DNA of 64,000 nucleotides from Phenylobacterium sp. (GTDB lineage Bacteria > Pseudomonadota > Alphaproteobacteria > Caulobacterales > Caulobacteraceae). Positions 25,495 through 33,273 of the stretch are shown piece by piece; within the stretch, counting starts at the first letter, position 1, and every line of letters starts with the position of its first letter. Location of the stretch: NCBI RefSeq assembly GCF_030698145.1, contig NZ_JAUYNW010000059.1, forward strand, positions 1 through 64,000, read 5' to 3'. The notes under the pieces are model-generated. The model saw only the letters and a list, made by a program, of their open reading frames with translations, searched no databases and was not told the DNA's origin. A program made the position numbers and the translations under genes.

Positions 25495-26088
25495 TCAGCC
25501 CAGGCGCGAAAGGTGTCGGTTGGCGAGTTCGCGCGTCACGCGGTTGCGGAGCGCATCGGCCGCCGGCGTCTTGGCGGCGCGGAAGTCCTGCAGCGAGCGG
25601 ACGCCGACCTCGGTGTCTTCATAGGCCGGATAGGTCACCGGCGAGACGTCGAGCAGTTCGACCTCGAGCAGCGTGCGGATCGGGATCTCGCCGGTCTCGT
25701 CCCATTCCTCGCGGCGGGCCCGGAAGCAGAACGACATCTGGGTCACGTCGCCGCGCTCGATCGACGTCACCAGGTCGCGGGCCCATTGGGTGTCCGGCGG
25801 GGTGATCTCGACCTTCAGGCCGCGATTGTCTTCCTCGAGCTTCAGGGTCCCGGCCGAAGTGCGGCCGAGCACGTAGTTGTCCGAGTGGTTCCAGAGCGCG
25901 CGCACGTCGTCCGGCCGGGCGATGGCTTGGGCGAATGCGCCAGGCGCGATGCGCTCGATGAAGTAGCCCGCGATATCGGCGTCGGAGCCGAACACCGCGG
26001 CGTAGCCGGTGATCGTGCGGGGCTGGCCGTCAGCACCGGCGGCGCGCAGCTCGCCCACCTTGGCGGCGCGCTTCTCAGACTTGAGCAT
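25495..26088 (-). CDS. HK97-family prohead protease
   Basis: A 197-residue serine protease of the U35/HK97 gp4 group. ITGYAAVFGS and FIERIAPGAF are the N-terminal signatures. His68 in LWNHSD and Ser119 in QMSFCF are the likely catalytic residues, and LLEVELLDVSPVTYPAYEDT is the conserved core end. It cleaves the capsid delta-domain during maturation. Start ATG 26088 follows AGGAATCC and lies inside the 3' end of the portal gene. Confidence 0.93.
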   Translation of the reverse strand: MLKSEKRAAKVGELRAAGADGQPRTITGYAAVFGSDADIAGYFIERIAPGAFAQAIARPDDVRALWNHSDNYVLGRTSAGTLKLEEDNRGLKVEITPPDTQWARDLVTSIERGDVTQMSFCFRARREEWDETGEIPIRTLLEVELLDVSPVTYPAYEDTEVGVRSLQDFRAAKTPAADALRNRVTRELANRHLSRLG

Positions 26089-27361
26089 CGTCGGATTCCT
26101 TTTCGGGATCGGCGGTCGGCGCCGGGAGCTTGAGTAGGGCCTTGCCCGCATCCTCGAGGGGGACGGTCGCGCCCTGGATGTAGAGGCGGTCGCCGCCTGC
26201 CTTGTCCGGCCGGTTCTCGGCGCGACGGGCCTCGTTCGGCGTGACCACGCCGCCCTGCACGCCCCGGGCCCAACCTTCCATTCGGGTCTTGAAGTCGCCG
26301 CGCAGCAGACCGTCGAGGTTGTGCTCGACGTAGAGTTCCTTGCGGGCGCGCCCGTAGAACTTTGCGTTGAACTCCTGGTCGAGATCCTGGACCCAGGTCC
26401 CGGCCACGTGCTTCACCACGTGGAGATCCTGCTGCTCGGAATTGGTGAACGTCCCGTGGGTCAGGTCCTGCAGGAAGATCGGCGGCAGGCCGAGGAACCG
26501 GGCGAACTGCTCGATCACAAACCTCTGGCCCTCGATGAGCTGGCTCTTCTCCGGATCGATCCCGATCGGCTTGAGCTCGGTTCCGTTCGGCATGAAGACG
26601 ACGTTCGAGCCGCCTTCGTTGGCCTTGCGCACGGCTGCGTCGGTGTCGGTCCTTGCCCGCGCCATGGCGCCGGGCGACCCGGCGGGCGCATGCAGGGCCA
26701 GGGGCGGCACGCCGCCATTGCGGAAAAACTTGGCGCCGTACTGCTCGAGCGCGATGGCCAGGCCGATCGTGTCGCGCATGCGCTTGATCGGATCGTAGTG
26801 GCTGAGCCCGTCAGGCTTCGGCAACCAGGTGATGTCGATCACCTCGCCGGCGGCGTAGATCTCCGGCTTCGCCGACCCGTCCCGGTACTGGTAGACGATC
26901 CGCCCGCTGGCCCGGACCTTCTTCGTCTTCTTCGTCTCGAGCGGGAAGATGTTCAGGGCCTTGCCGGCCTTGTTCTTCTCCACATAGGCCCGGCCGGCGC
27001 CCGTGGTCAGGGCCGAAATCATCAGCCCCTTTCGCCACTTGAACGACGTCAGCAGATCGTCGTTCACCGCGCCCGACAGCAGCTCGGACACACCGCCCTC
27101 GGTGACCCGCTCACGCCCCGCGCCGGTACGCTTGAACTCATGGACGGGCAGCGAGGCGAGCATCCCCGATAGGAAGTTGACACCGCACCAGAACGCCGGG
27201 ACCCCAAGCGCCGACTCAACCGTGATCGCGGGCCCGGCCGACGAGTTCCAGCCGTCCAACAGCGATTGCCAGGCCGCCGGATCCGACAGTGACATCGCCG
27301 GGTTTTCCAGTGACGAACGCGGTTCGCCACGAGACAGGTCGAGGCCGATTGAGAAGCGCAT
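26075..27361 (-). CDS. HK97-family portal protein
   Basis: A 428-residue portal protein, the usual length. Landmarks are ALGVPAFWCGVNFLSGMLASLP, the LPKPDGLSHYDPIKRMRDTIG region, and FLGLPPIFLQDLTHGTFTNSEQQ, then GVVTPNEARRAENRP near the C-terminus. Twelve copies form the DNA entry ring. Codons 12-17 contain a copy of the 17-bp palindrome; the alternative ATG 22 codons downstream (MSLSDPAAW) would leave it in the untranslated leader. Confidence 0.94.
   Translation of the reverse strand: MRFSIGLDLSRGEPRSSLENPAMSLSDPAAWQSLLDGWNSSAGPAITVESALGVPAFWCGVNFLSGMLASLPVHEFKRTGAGRERVTEGGVSELLSGAVNDDLLTSFKWRKGLMISALTTGAGRAYVEKNKAGKALNIFPLETKKTKKVRASGRIVYQYRDGSAKPEIYAAGEVIDITWLPKPDGLSHYDPIKRMRDTIGLAIALEQYGAKFFRNGGVPPLALHAPAGSPGAMARARTDTDAAVRKANEGGSNVVFMPNGTELKPIGIDPEKSQLIEGQRFVIEQFARFLGLPPIFLQDLTHGTFTNSEQQDLHVVKHVAGTWVQDLDQEFNAKFYGRARKELYVEHNLDGLLRGDFKTRMEGWARGVQGGVVTPNEARRAENRPDKAGGDRLYIQGATVPLEDAGKALLKLPAPTADPEKESDDAQV
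27312..27328. repeat. Dispersed 17-bp palindrome, copy 6 (degenerate)
   Basis: GACGAACGCGGTTCGCC, 15 of 17 positions, near the portal gene start. Confidence 0.55.
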
Positions 27362-27370
27362 GCAGCCCCC

Positions 27371-29161
27371 TTAGTTCGCTGGTCCGGAAAGGCTGAAATT
27401 CTCGTCTTCCCAGGGGTTGGCCGGCTCGGCCTCTTCGCCCCTGCAGGCCAGACCGACCGCCATCACCGCGGCGACGATCCCGTCGATCTTCTCGCGGCTG
27501 CGCTTCTTCGCCGGCATGTAGTTCAGGTTCTCATCGAACCGGACCACGACGTTCTGCGCCATCCACCGCATGACCGGATTGCCGCCATGGTCCAGGAGAC
27601 CGGCGTAGACCAGGCGCTCGAAGTGCTTGCTCGGCTCGCCAAGGGTCTGGATCCCTTGGCGCATCTCGATCACCCGGCCGTCGAGCTGCGGGTTGTCGCG
27701 GAGAAGGTCGGTGTAGAGCTTCCGCGCGTTCCAGGAGTCGAAGCCGATGTCGACCACGTCGAAGTCGCGCAGGCCGTCCTCGATCGCGCGCTTGATGTAG
27801 TTCTGATCGACATAGTCGCCAGGCGTGGTCTCGAGAGCCCCGACCGCCTTGAACTGGTCATAGGGCACGCGGTCGCTGGCGACCCGGTCGCGAAGGGTGT
27901 CCTCTGGGACCCAGAAGCGGCAGAGCACCCGCCACTTGGCGTCATCGTCGGTCGGCGGAAAGACCCAGATCAGGGCTGTCACGTCGGTCGTGGACGAGAC
28001 GTCGAAGCCCCCGAAACAGGGCCGACCCTTGAGGGTCTCCGGATACTTCAGCCAGCCGTCCTTGGAGCCGGCGCAGGCGTCCCACTTCTTGACGTTGAAC
28101 CAACGCACCGCGGCGTCGATCCAGAGGTTGAGGTGGTAGCAGCAGAACCGCGCCAGGGCCCGGGGGTTGTCCTTCGCCTTGGCGGCCTGGGTCCGCAGGT
28201 ACGAGAGCGTGGGCGACAGGCCTATCGACGGGTTGGCCTTGCGCCAGGTCGCCTCGTCGAGCGGGTCGTCCTCAGGATCCGCCGCGAAGATGCAGACCAG
28301 GGTGTGGGGGTCGTCGATCCGCCCCTCGAGAATGCCCTGGCTTTCGCTCCAGCAGTCGTCGCCCGCGATGTTGCCCTTGGGCCCGGCCGTCGATCCGTAG
28401 AGGAACACCGGCTGCAGGCGCGCGCCAGTCCCTTCCTCGAGCGTCTCGGCGATCACCCGCGAGCGCCATTCGTGCATCTCGTCGCCGATGACGACGGTCG
28501 GCGAGGCGCCGTGTTTCCCGTCCTCGGCCCCGGTCAGCATCTCGAAAGTCGAGAGCAGATCCTTCACGTAGAACGACCGCTTGTACGGCAGCACCCCGGC
28601 CGACCAGTCGGGGTTGAGCGCGATCATTGCCTTCATCTTGCGAAGGACGATCCGCGCCTGCTTCTCGTCGCGGGCGAAGCAGTAGCCCTCGCCGTCGATC
28701 ACCCCGTCGACCAGGAAGAACAGCAGGCCCAGGGCGGCGAGGAACTCGCTCTTCCCGTTTTTCCGCGGGACCCACAGCATGAGTCGGCGGAACACGCGGA
28801 CCTGGTAGATGACGGGTTCGTGGGTCGCCGCGTCGAGCTGCTCGTCGGGGCGTTGCCATCCGACCATCAGCCGGACGATGATCTCCTGCCAGAGGTTGAG
28901 CTTGAACGGCAGGCCGGCGAAGCGGTCCTGGGTCAGGTGCATCAGGTGCGGCCACTGGCGCACCATCTCGTCGGCGAGGGCGTAGTCGAACCAAGCGCCC
29001 GGGACCTGCGCCGCCCGGCGCCAGCGATTCCTAGCCCACTCGTAGGACGGGTCGTCGGCCGTCGACTCCAGCCAGGCCGGCAGCGGCCAGATCGACTCCG
29101 GAGCCCCCGCCGCGAGCGCCGCGGCCGAGGCCTCGCCGCTCAAGGGAAGGGAGCCGTCCAT
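27371..29161 (-). CDS. Phage terminase large subunit
   Basis: A 596-residue packaging motor. The ATPase Walker A is WVPRKNGKS (about 130-138) and the Walker B is VVIGDEMHEW (Asp227, Glu228). The C-terminal nuclease begins at GGFDVSSTTDVTAL (first acidic residue of the RNase-H-like site), with DIGFDSWNA and KIDGIVAAVMA later. With the adjacent small subunit and HNH gene it would cut and package DNA. It starts immediately after the small-subunit stop. Confidence 0.94.
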   Translation of the reverse strand: MDGSLPLSGEASAAALAAGAPESIWPLPAWLESTADDPSYEWARNRWRRAAQVPGAWFDYALADEMVRQWPHLMHLTQDRFAGLPFKLNLWQEIIVRLMVGWQRPDEQLDAATHEPVIYQVRVFRRLMLWVPRKNGKSEFLAALGLLFFLVDGVIDGEGYCFARDEKQARIVLRKMKAMIALNPDWSAGVLPYKRSFYVKDLLSTFEMLTGAEDGKHGASPTVVIGDEMHEWRSRVIAETLEEGTGARLQPVFLYGSTAGPKGNIAGDDCWSESQGILEGRIDDPHTLVCIFAADPEDDPLDEATWRKANPSIGLSPTLSYLRTQAAKAKDNPRALARFCCYHLNLWIDAAVRWFNVKKWDACAGSKDGWLKYPETLKGRPCFGGFDVSSTTDVTALIWVFPPTDDDAKWRVLCRFWVPEDTLRDRVASDRVPYDQFKAVGALETTPGDYVDQNYIKRAIEDGLRDFDVVDIGFDSWNARKLYTDLLRDNPQLDGRVIEMRQGIQTLGEPSKHFERLVYAGLLDHGGNPVMRWMAQNVVVRFDENLNYMPAKKRSREKIDGIVAAVMAVGLACRGEEAEPANPWEDENFSLSGPAN

Positions 29162-29872
29162 CTAGTGCGCGCTGCGCGTCCCTCCGGGCGGCCCGGCCGA
29201 CTTGAACCGGGACATTGCGCCGATCGAGCTCGGCTTCTCATCGTTGGCCGGGGCGTTCGGCGTGTGGCCGAACAGGCCGGGGTTCTCGCGGGCGACGGTG
29301 CTCTGATCCTTGAACAGGGCGTACTCTTCGCGCGGCGTCAGGCCGAAGTGCTTGGCCGCGTCCTGGGCGGCGGCGAAGGCCTCGGCCCGCCAGCGCACCG
29401 CCGGCCGGTCCCGCTCCATCGACCCGCCCGACACGGTCGGCACGTGCTGCGATCGGCCGCCGGCGGCCAGGTCGTCGCAGGCCGCCCACCATTCGGCGAT
29501 GTAGATGCAGAACATCGCGAACGCCTGACGGTGGATCGGCTGCAGGCGGTTGGTCCGCTCGAGCTCCGGACCCAGCTCGCGCCAGACCGCGAGCGCCCCG
29601 GCGTAGTGCTCGCCCCGGAGTCGGGCGGGCGGTTCGACTTTGGTCCCGACCGGCATGGCCGCCAGCTCGGCCGCGGCGGCCTGGCGCTCGACGTCCTCGC
29701 GCTGGGCCCGCGAGATCCGCGTCTTGGGCGGCGCCTTCGCCGCGATCGGCGCGACCAGCTCGGCCGGCGCAGCCGTGACAACGGGCTTGGCGTCCGCCTT
29801 GATCTTCGCCAGGCGCTTCGCCGGCTGGCCCTTGGTGGCCTTCATCGACTCCGGAAGAGGACGGCGGCCCAT
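29162..29872 (-). CDS. Phage terminase small subunit (P27-like)
   Basis: A 236-residue protein. The opening GRRPLPESMKATKGQPAKR matches the start of P27-family small terminases (a 'P...K..GT...R' pattern). RLRGEHYAGALAVWRELGPELERTNRLQPIHRQAFAMFC-type helices carry the DNA-recognition part. It recognises phage DNA and loads the large subunit. An unusually long Ala/Lys-rich linker (about 20-65) separates the two parts. The gene directly precedes the large subunit. Confidence 0.82.
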   Translation of the reverse strand: MGRRPLPESMKATKGQPAKRLAKIKADAKPVVTAAPAELVAPIAAKAPPKTRISRAQREDVERQAAAAELAAMPVGTKVEPPARLRGEHYAGALAVWRELGPELERTNRLQPIHRQAFAMFCIYIAEWWAACDDLAAGGRSQHVPTVSGGSMERDRPAVRWRAEAFAAAQDAAKHFGLTPREEYALFKDQSTVARENPGLFGHTPNAPANDEKPSSIGAMSRFKSAGPPGGTRSAH

Positions 29873-29979
29873 GGTCCCCTCCCTAAATAAATCCTGGGCG
29901 AAATATCGCGCCGAAGTTTTTGCTATTGGTCACCGGTCCCGGCCGCGGAGGGGGGAGAGATGGACCCACCCCCTCCCCT

Positions 29980-30099
29980 TCACGGTCGGCCGGCTCCGCG
30001 GGCGATGGCCCGGCAGGCCCACCAGCCCAGACCGACGACGAGGGCGAGCGTCGCGATGACGCCGGCGGCGAAGGCGCCCGCCAGAGCGGCGACGAGCAT
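29980..30099 (-). CDS. Small membrane protein, 39 residues
   Basis: A 39-codon frame whose ATG overlaps the previous stop (TGATG). The product has one long hydrophobic segment (LVAALAGAFAAGVIATLALV) continuing into VGLGWWACRAIARG. Overlap with the upstream gene and operon orientation support translation. No family recognised. The 107 bases from here to the terminase small-subunit start are AT-richer at 29880-29905 and hold no other gene. Confidence 0.5.
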   Translation of the reverse strand: MLVAALAGAFAAGVIATLALVVGLGWWACRAIARGAGRP

Positions 30100-30290
30100 C
30101 AGGCGGCCGGCTTGTCGGCGGCGGACATCAGCTCGATCTCGACACCCATGCCGAGGACGGCCGCGCCGATCTCGAAGAACTTCACCGCCAGCCAGCAGCG
30201 GGCGGCGAAGGCGCGTTGGCCGGTGATCTTGATGATCATGCCGCTGGCGGCGACGGCGGCCGAGACCTCAAGGGTTGCGGGGTTGGCCAT
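30099..30290 (-). CDS. Small phage protein, 63 residues
   Basis: A 63-residue protein with TLEVSAAVAASGMIIKITGQRAFAAR and WLAVKFFEIGAAVLGMGVEIEL, an amphipathic alpha/beta pattern. The ATG at 30290 is four bases after the HNH stop and has GGAGC upstream. The frame continues upstream only through overlap with the HNH gene. It lies between the HNH and terminase genes. No family recognised. Confidence 0.6.
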   Translation of the reverse strand: MANPATLEVSAAVAASGMIIKITGQRAFAARCWLAVKFFEIGAAVLGMGVEIELMSAADKPAA

Positions 30291-30294
30291 GCCG

Positions 30295-30678
30295 TTAGCT
30301 CCGGATCGGTCTGCCGAGGCGCTTGGCCAGGGCGTTGATGAAGGGCAGGCCTTGGCCTTCGAGGCGTTGCTTGGGGCCTGAGTGGCAGGTGGTGCAGGAG
30401 CCGACCCACCAGATCGCGCGCCAGAACAGCTCTTGGTCGCCACGGTGCGGGTAGAGGTGATCGGTCAGATCGGCCGAGACGGTGTCGACCGGGCCGAACA
30501 CACCCTTGGCGCAGTACTCACAGAAGGGGTTCTCATCCAGGAACGCGGCCGAGGCCTTGTCCCATTCGGCGGTATAGCCCCGCGACCTGGCCGAGCCTCG
30601 ACGCTGGTCTGCCTCACGCTGGCGCTCGACCGGGTTGACCGGGCCGCGCGGGTGGAAGCGTGCAGGGCGCTTGGCCAT
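30295..30678 (-). CDS. HNH endonuclease next to terminase
   Basis: A 127-residue HNH protein. CEYCAKG and CTTCHSGPK supply the zinc cysteines. DHLYPHRGD is the HNH core with the catalytic His. RSRGYTAEWDKAS is typical of the phage terminase-associated group, which works with terminase in cos-site cleavage in HK97-like phages. The ATG at 30678 has TGGAGG upstream. It is the first gene of the late operon, downstream of a terminator and a second hairpin in the leader. Confidence 0.88.
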   Translation of the reverse strand: MAKRPARFHPRGPVNPVERQREADQRRGSARSRGYTAEWDKASAAFLDENPFCEYCAKGVFGPVDTVSADLTDHLYPHRGDQELFWRAIWWVGSCTTCHSGPKQRLEGQGLPFINALAKRLGRPIRS

Positions 30679-30692
30679 GGGCCTCCAAAACA

Positions 30693-30726
30693 GGCGACGC
30701 AGCCGCATGGCTGTAGCCGCGTCGCC
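30693..30726 (-). promoter_or_regulatory. Hairpin in the late-operon leader
   Basis: Arms GGCGACGC (30693-30700) and GCGTCGCC (30719-30726) with inner AGCC/GGCT pairing, 15 bp before the HNH start. There is no T-run after it, so it is not an intrinsic terminator. It could be an antiterminator or processing element. Confidence 0.45.
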
Positions 30727-30790
30727 GAGTTGGGGTTTGGGAGGAAACGCCAGGGCGTGCGCGGCACGCGGGCTGACACCCTATGGAGAC

Positions 30791-30822
30791 GAAAAAGCCC
30801 GCCTCGGTTTCCCGGGCGGGCT
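30791..30822 (-). terminator. Intrinsic terminator between NusG-like gene and late operon
   Basis: Stem AGCCCGCC (30796-30803) / GGCGGGCT (30815-30822), followed on the minus strand by TTTTTC. It lies 89 bp after the NusG-like gene and 113 bp before the HNH start, in the same transcription direction. Confidence 0.85.
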
Positions 30823-30910
30823 GCTGTGAATTGCATCCGCACACAGCCTCGCGAGCCATGTGCTTCAGTTCGGTCCGTTCCCCGTGGCGCCCCCTCGCGC
30901 CGTCCCCCGG

Positions 30911-31441
30911 TCAGAGCCGTGTCGTGATCCGTACCGACGAATCACTGACAAACGAACCTAGGAGCCACGCGCGACGCTCGTCAATGGCCTCGCTTTCGAT
31001 CAGCTCGAGCACGTCGTCATAGGTCTTCAGCGCCTTGGCCCGACCCAGGCGCTTGGCCTCCTGAGGCTTGGGCACCAGGTTGAGATAGCCCTTCACCTCG
31101 CGAGCCTTGATCTTGTTGATGAAGTCGTCGCGCACGCCGAGCGGCCGATCGGGCGAGCAGAGCAGCCGCGACACCCCGACCGTGGTGAAGATCGACTGCC
31201 ATCGCCCTGCGTCCATTCGCGCACGGGCGAACAGGTGGCGGGGGAAGAACGGCACGGGATAGATCCCTTTCCGCGCTCCGATCACCAGGCGCATCGGCAG
31301 GTAGACGTCGAAGCCCTTCGCCTCGAGCCGGGCCTTCACCATGGCTTCCTGCTTGCCCTTGGTGATCACGATGATCCAGGCGGTCGACGCCTCGCCCTCG
31401 ATGATCCGAGCGCTCGAGTGATCCACGACGACGGCCTTCAT
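30911..31441 (-). CDS. Phage NusG/RfaH-like antitermination protein
   Basis: A 176-residue NusG paralogue. The NGN domain (about 21-115) shows WIIVITKGKQEAMVKARLEAKGFDVYLP split by a conserved basic segment, then PFFPRHLFARA and VGVSRLL. The C-terminus (about 140-176) retains a KOW-like tail, ERRAWLLGSFVSDSSVRI, with a shortened first loop. NGN proteins bind RNA polymerase and make it ignore pauses or terminators. The gene ends just before an intrinsic terminator that separates it from the HNH-terminase late operon. I infer it as the late-gene antiterminator. It overlaps the O-like gene by four bases. Confidence 0.85.
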   Translation of the reverse strand: MKAVVVDHSSARIIEGEASTAWIIVITKGKQEAMVKARLEAKGFDVYLPMRLVIGARKGIYPVPFFPRHLFARARMDAGRWQSIFTTVGVSRLLCSPDRPLGVRDDFINKIKAREVKGYLNLVPKPQEAKRLGRAKALKTYDDVLELIESEAIDERRAWLLGSFVSDSSVRITTRL

Positions 31442-32445
31442 GACGTTCCCCCAAGCACCCGTGCGACGGGCGGCGTCGGCTGACCCAGGGTCGCGCCGAA
31501 ACTTCGAATGATGTCCTCGACAGTGCGGAGCTGCTCAGCGGCATGCCCCGACCACGGCGCGATCACCTGGGTCGCGTCGTTCCAGGGCGAGCGGTCGAGG
31601 TACGAGACGGCGAACCCCTCGCCCTTCGCCGCAACGATCTTCGCCCTGAGCCCGGCCGGTCCCGCGAACCCGGTTCGCACGGTCTCGGCCGTGCCGGTGC
31701 TGGGATCCTCGCCAAGCCAATAGCGCCAGCGCTCGCCGCTCAGCCATCGCTGCAGGGACGGGCACACGCCCTTGCGGACGTCGCCGTCCTCGGCGGTGAA
31801 CCGCCGGATGGCCGCTAGCAGCCGTTCGGGCTCGACCAGGGTGCAGGCCCAGGCCCAGGCCGACCGGGCCAACGGGACGTCTGTTCGCTTCTGGCCGAGC
31901 TCGGGAAACGCCGAGATCGCTTCATCGAAACCTTCGTCGCCCGGCTCGCGCGCGCCCGTCTTGGGTTTAACTAAGGGTTCTACTAAGGGTTCTTCATGCT
32001 GCAATTTGCGGCATGGTTTTCCCTCATTTTGCAGCATGGTTTCGCTCAAATCGCCGCATGGACCATGCTGCAAATTGCAGCATGGATCGGCGGCCGGATC
32101 GGACCCTTCCGGGGCCGGCTGGACACCCGTCCGATCGGCCTTCAGACGCTCGCGCGTCCCATCCTCGCGATGCAAAACGTACTCGTAGACGCCGAGCTTT
32201 CCGTCCTTGCGGACCTTCCTGCGGCGGCTGATGAAGCCCTCGTCGAACAGCCATTGCAGGTGGCGCTCGACCGTAGCGCGGCTCAGGTGGGTCCGCTTCA
32301 TGATCCGCTCGACGGCCGGATAGCAGGCCCAATCCTCCCCCGAATGATCGTTCCCATGATCGCCGAGGACGACGAGCACGAAGAGCGCGCCGCTAGGCAC
32401 GTACGCCGGCGCATCCCAGGCCCAATCCATGGCCTTGTTACTCAC
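31438..32445 (-). CDS. Phage replication initiator-like protein (lambda O-type) with internal origin
   Basis: A 335-residue protein with an N-terminal winged helix (about 20-100: YVPSGALFVLVVLGDHG, CYPAVERIMKRTHLSRATVERHL, LFDEGFISRRRKVR). A linker (about 115-165) encoded by the iteron/AT-rich DNA at 31970-32085 follows, then a C-terminal domain (LARSAWAWACTLVEPERLL, SLQRWLSGERWRYWL). The layout of origin DNA in the linker is that of lambda O. No helicase or loader gene is evident, so host DnaB/DnaC-type factors would be used. Start is GTG at 32445, overlapping the upstream stop. A degenerate 17-bp palindrome lies within (31663). Confidence 0.72.
   Translation of the reverse strand: MSNKAMDWAWDAPAYVPSGALFVLVVLGDHGNDHSGEDWACYPAVERIMKRTHLSRATVERHLQWLFDEGFISRRRKVRKDGKLGVYEYVLHREDGTRERLKADRTGVQPAPEGSDPAADPCCNLQHGPCGDLSETMLQNEGKPCRKLQHEEPLVEPLVKPKTGAREPGDEGFDEAISAFPELGQKRTDVPLARSAWAWACTLVEPERLLAAIRRFTAEDGDVRKGVCPSLQRWLSGERWRYWLGEDPSTGTAETVRTGFAGPAGLRAKIVAAKGEGFAVSYLDRSPWNDATQVIAPWSGHAAEQLRTVEDIIRSFGATLGQPTPPVARVLGGTS
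31663..31679. repeat. Dispersed 17-bp palindrome, copy 7 (degenerate)
   Basis: CGCGAACCCGGTTCGCA, 15 of 17 positions, inside the O-like coding region; may be chance. Confidence 0.45.
31970..32085. other. Candidate phage replication origin: iterons plus tandem AT-richer repeats
   Basis: Inside the O-like gene. A perfect tandem 12-mer ACTAAGGGTTCT occupies 31970-31981 and 31982-31993. It is followed by four direct repeats around (A/T)TTGC(A/G)GCATGG, with GCATGG at 32011, 32034, 32056 and 32080 (22-24 bp spacing). The patch is clearly less GC-rich than its surroundings. Lambda-type origins have the same plan of iterons and an easily melted stretch within the initiator gene. Confidence 0.65.
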
Positions 32446-32687
32446 AACCAGCCCCGCTCACGCGCCACCCACTTGGCCATGCGGAAGAGGTTGGCGTTGG
32501 TCCCCTCCCCGGCCTTCACTTCCGATTTCGGCGCCCACCTGGCCGAGCCCTTGCGCCCGTCGATCGCCAGGAAGATCCCCGCGTCGGTCTGGTCGACCAC
32601 GACCATGCGGATCTCCACCGGCGTGCGGTCGCGGTCGCCCTGGAGCGGCGCGCCGAATAGATCGGTCTGGCGGGGCGGACGGGTCAC
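32442..32687 (-). CDS. Hypothetical phage protein, 81 residues
   Basis: An 81-residue protein with a basic start (MTRPPRQTDLFGAPLQ) and the core VEIRMVVVDQTDAGIFLAIDGRKG, then WAPKSEVKAGEGTNANLFRMAKWVA. It belongs to a leftward early operon and overlaps the O-like gene by four bases. Similar short proteins occur near phage replication genes, but I know no function. Confidence 0.65.
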   Translation of the reverse strand: MTRPPRQTDLFGAPLQGDRDRTPVEIRMVVVDQTDAGIFLAIDGRKGSARWAPKSEVKAGEGTNANLFRMAKWVARERGWL

Positions 32688-32691
32688 CGCC

Positions 32692-33273
32692 CTACTTCCG
32701 GATCATGCTGTCGCCGAACCGCGCGACCCAGGTCCGCAGGTAGTCGGTGTCAGGCGAGAGCTTGCCGTCGCACACGTCCTGGACGGCCGCCTGCATGCTG
32801 GTGATCGCCGCGGCGTCATCGGGCGCGACGATCTGCGCCGCGAAGTTGGCCGGCCACAGCAGGGACGGCAGGGACCGCCCACAAACGGGCCCGTCGCGCG
32901 GCTCGCTCGGATCGAGCGCGAAGACCCAGAACTGATGACTCGCCCCGTCCCGACACAGCTCGGCCGGCTGGCCTTGCAGAGGCCGCAGATGCACGAGGGT
33001 GAGGATGAAGCTATGCCAGATCGGGTGCGCCCAGGGCGCTTCCATGATCCAGGAGGCGATCCCGCTATCGGTCTCGGGCGTTCGACCGCCGTGCCGCTGC
33101 AGCGCGCCGACGTCGAGACGCCAGGCCCGCCCGACATGGCCGCGCAGGTCGGGATCGCGCGTGACGACGTCCTCGACCTTGGTTGGCTCCAATTCGCCGG
33201 TTAGGGCCCGCAAGCCCCCGGCGCCAGTTCCCAGGATCACCGCCACATTCGGCGGCCGATCGGCGTCTTCCAT
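32692..33273 (-). CDS. Hypothetical phage protein, 193 residues
   Basis: A 193-residue protein starting MEDADRPPNVAVILGTGAG. HPIWHSFILTLVHLRPLQG and DGASHQFWVFALDPSEP are its most distinctive parts, and the C-terminus is WVARFGDSMIRK. The ATG at 33273 overlaps the methyltransferase-like stop (TGATG); a GTG one codon earlier is possible. I do not recognise a family. Its position suggests a role in DNA metabolism. Confidence 0.6.
   Translation of the reverse strand: MEDADRPPNVAVILGTGAGGLRALTGELEPTKVEDVVTRDPDLRGHVGRAWRLDVGALQRHGGRTPETDSGIASWIMEAPWAHPIWHSFILTLVHLRPLQGQPAELCRDGASHQFWVFALDPSEPRDGPVCGRSLPSLLWPANFAAQIVAPDDAAAITSMQAAVQDVCDGKLSPDTDYLRTWVARFGDSMIRK

Noticed and set aside
27587-29890. 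A 767-codon rightward frame across the terminase genes
   Set aside because: Antisense to terminase large and small subunits, whose motifs are unmistakable; composition is shadow-like.
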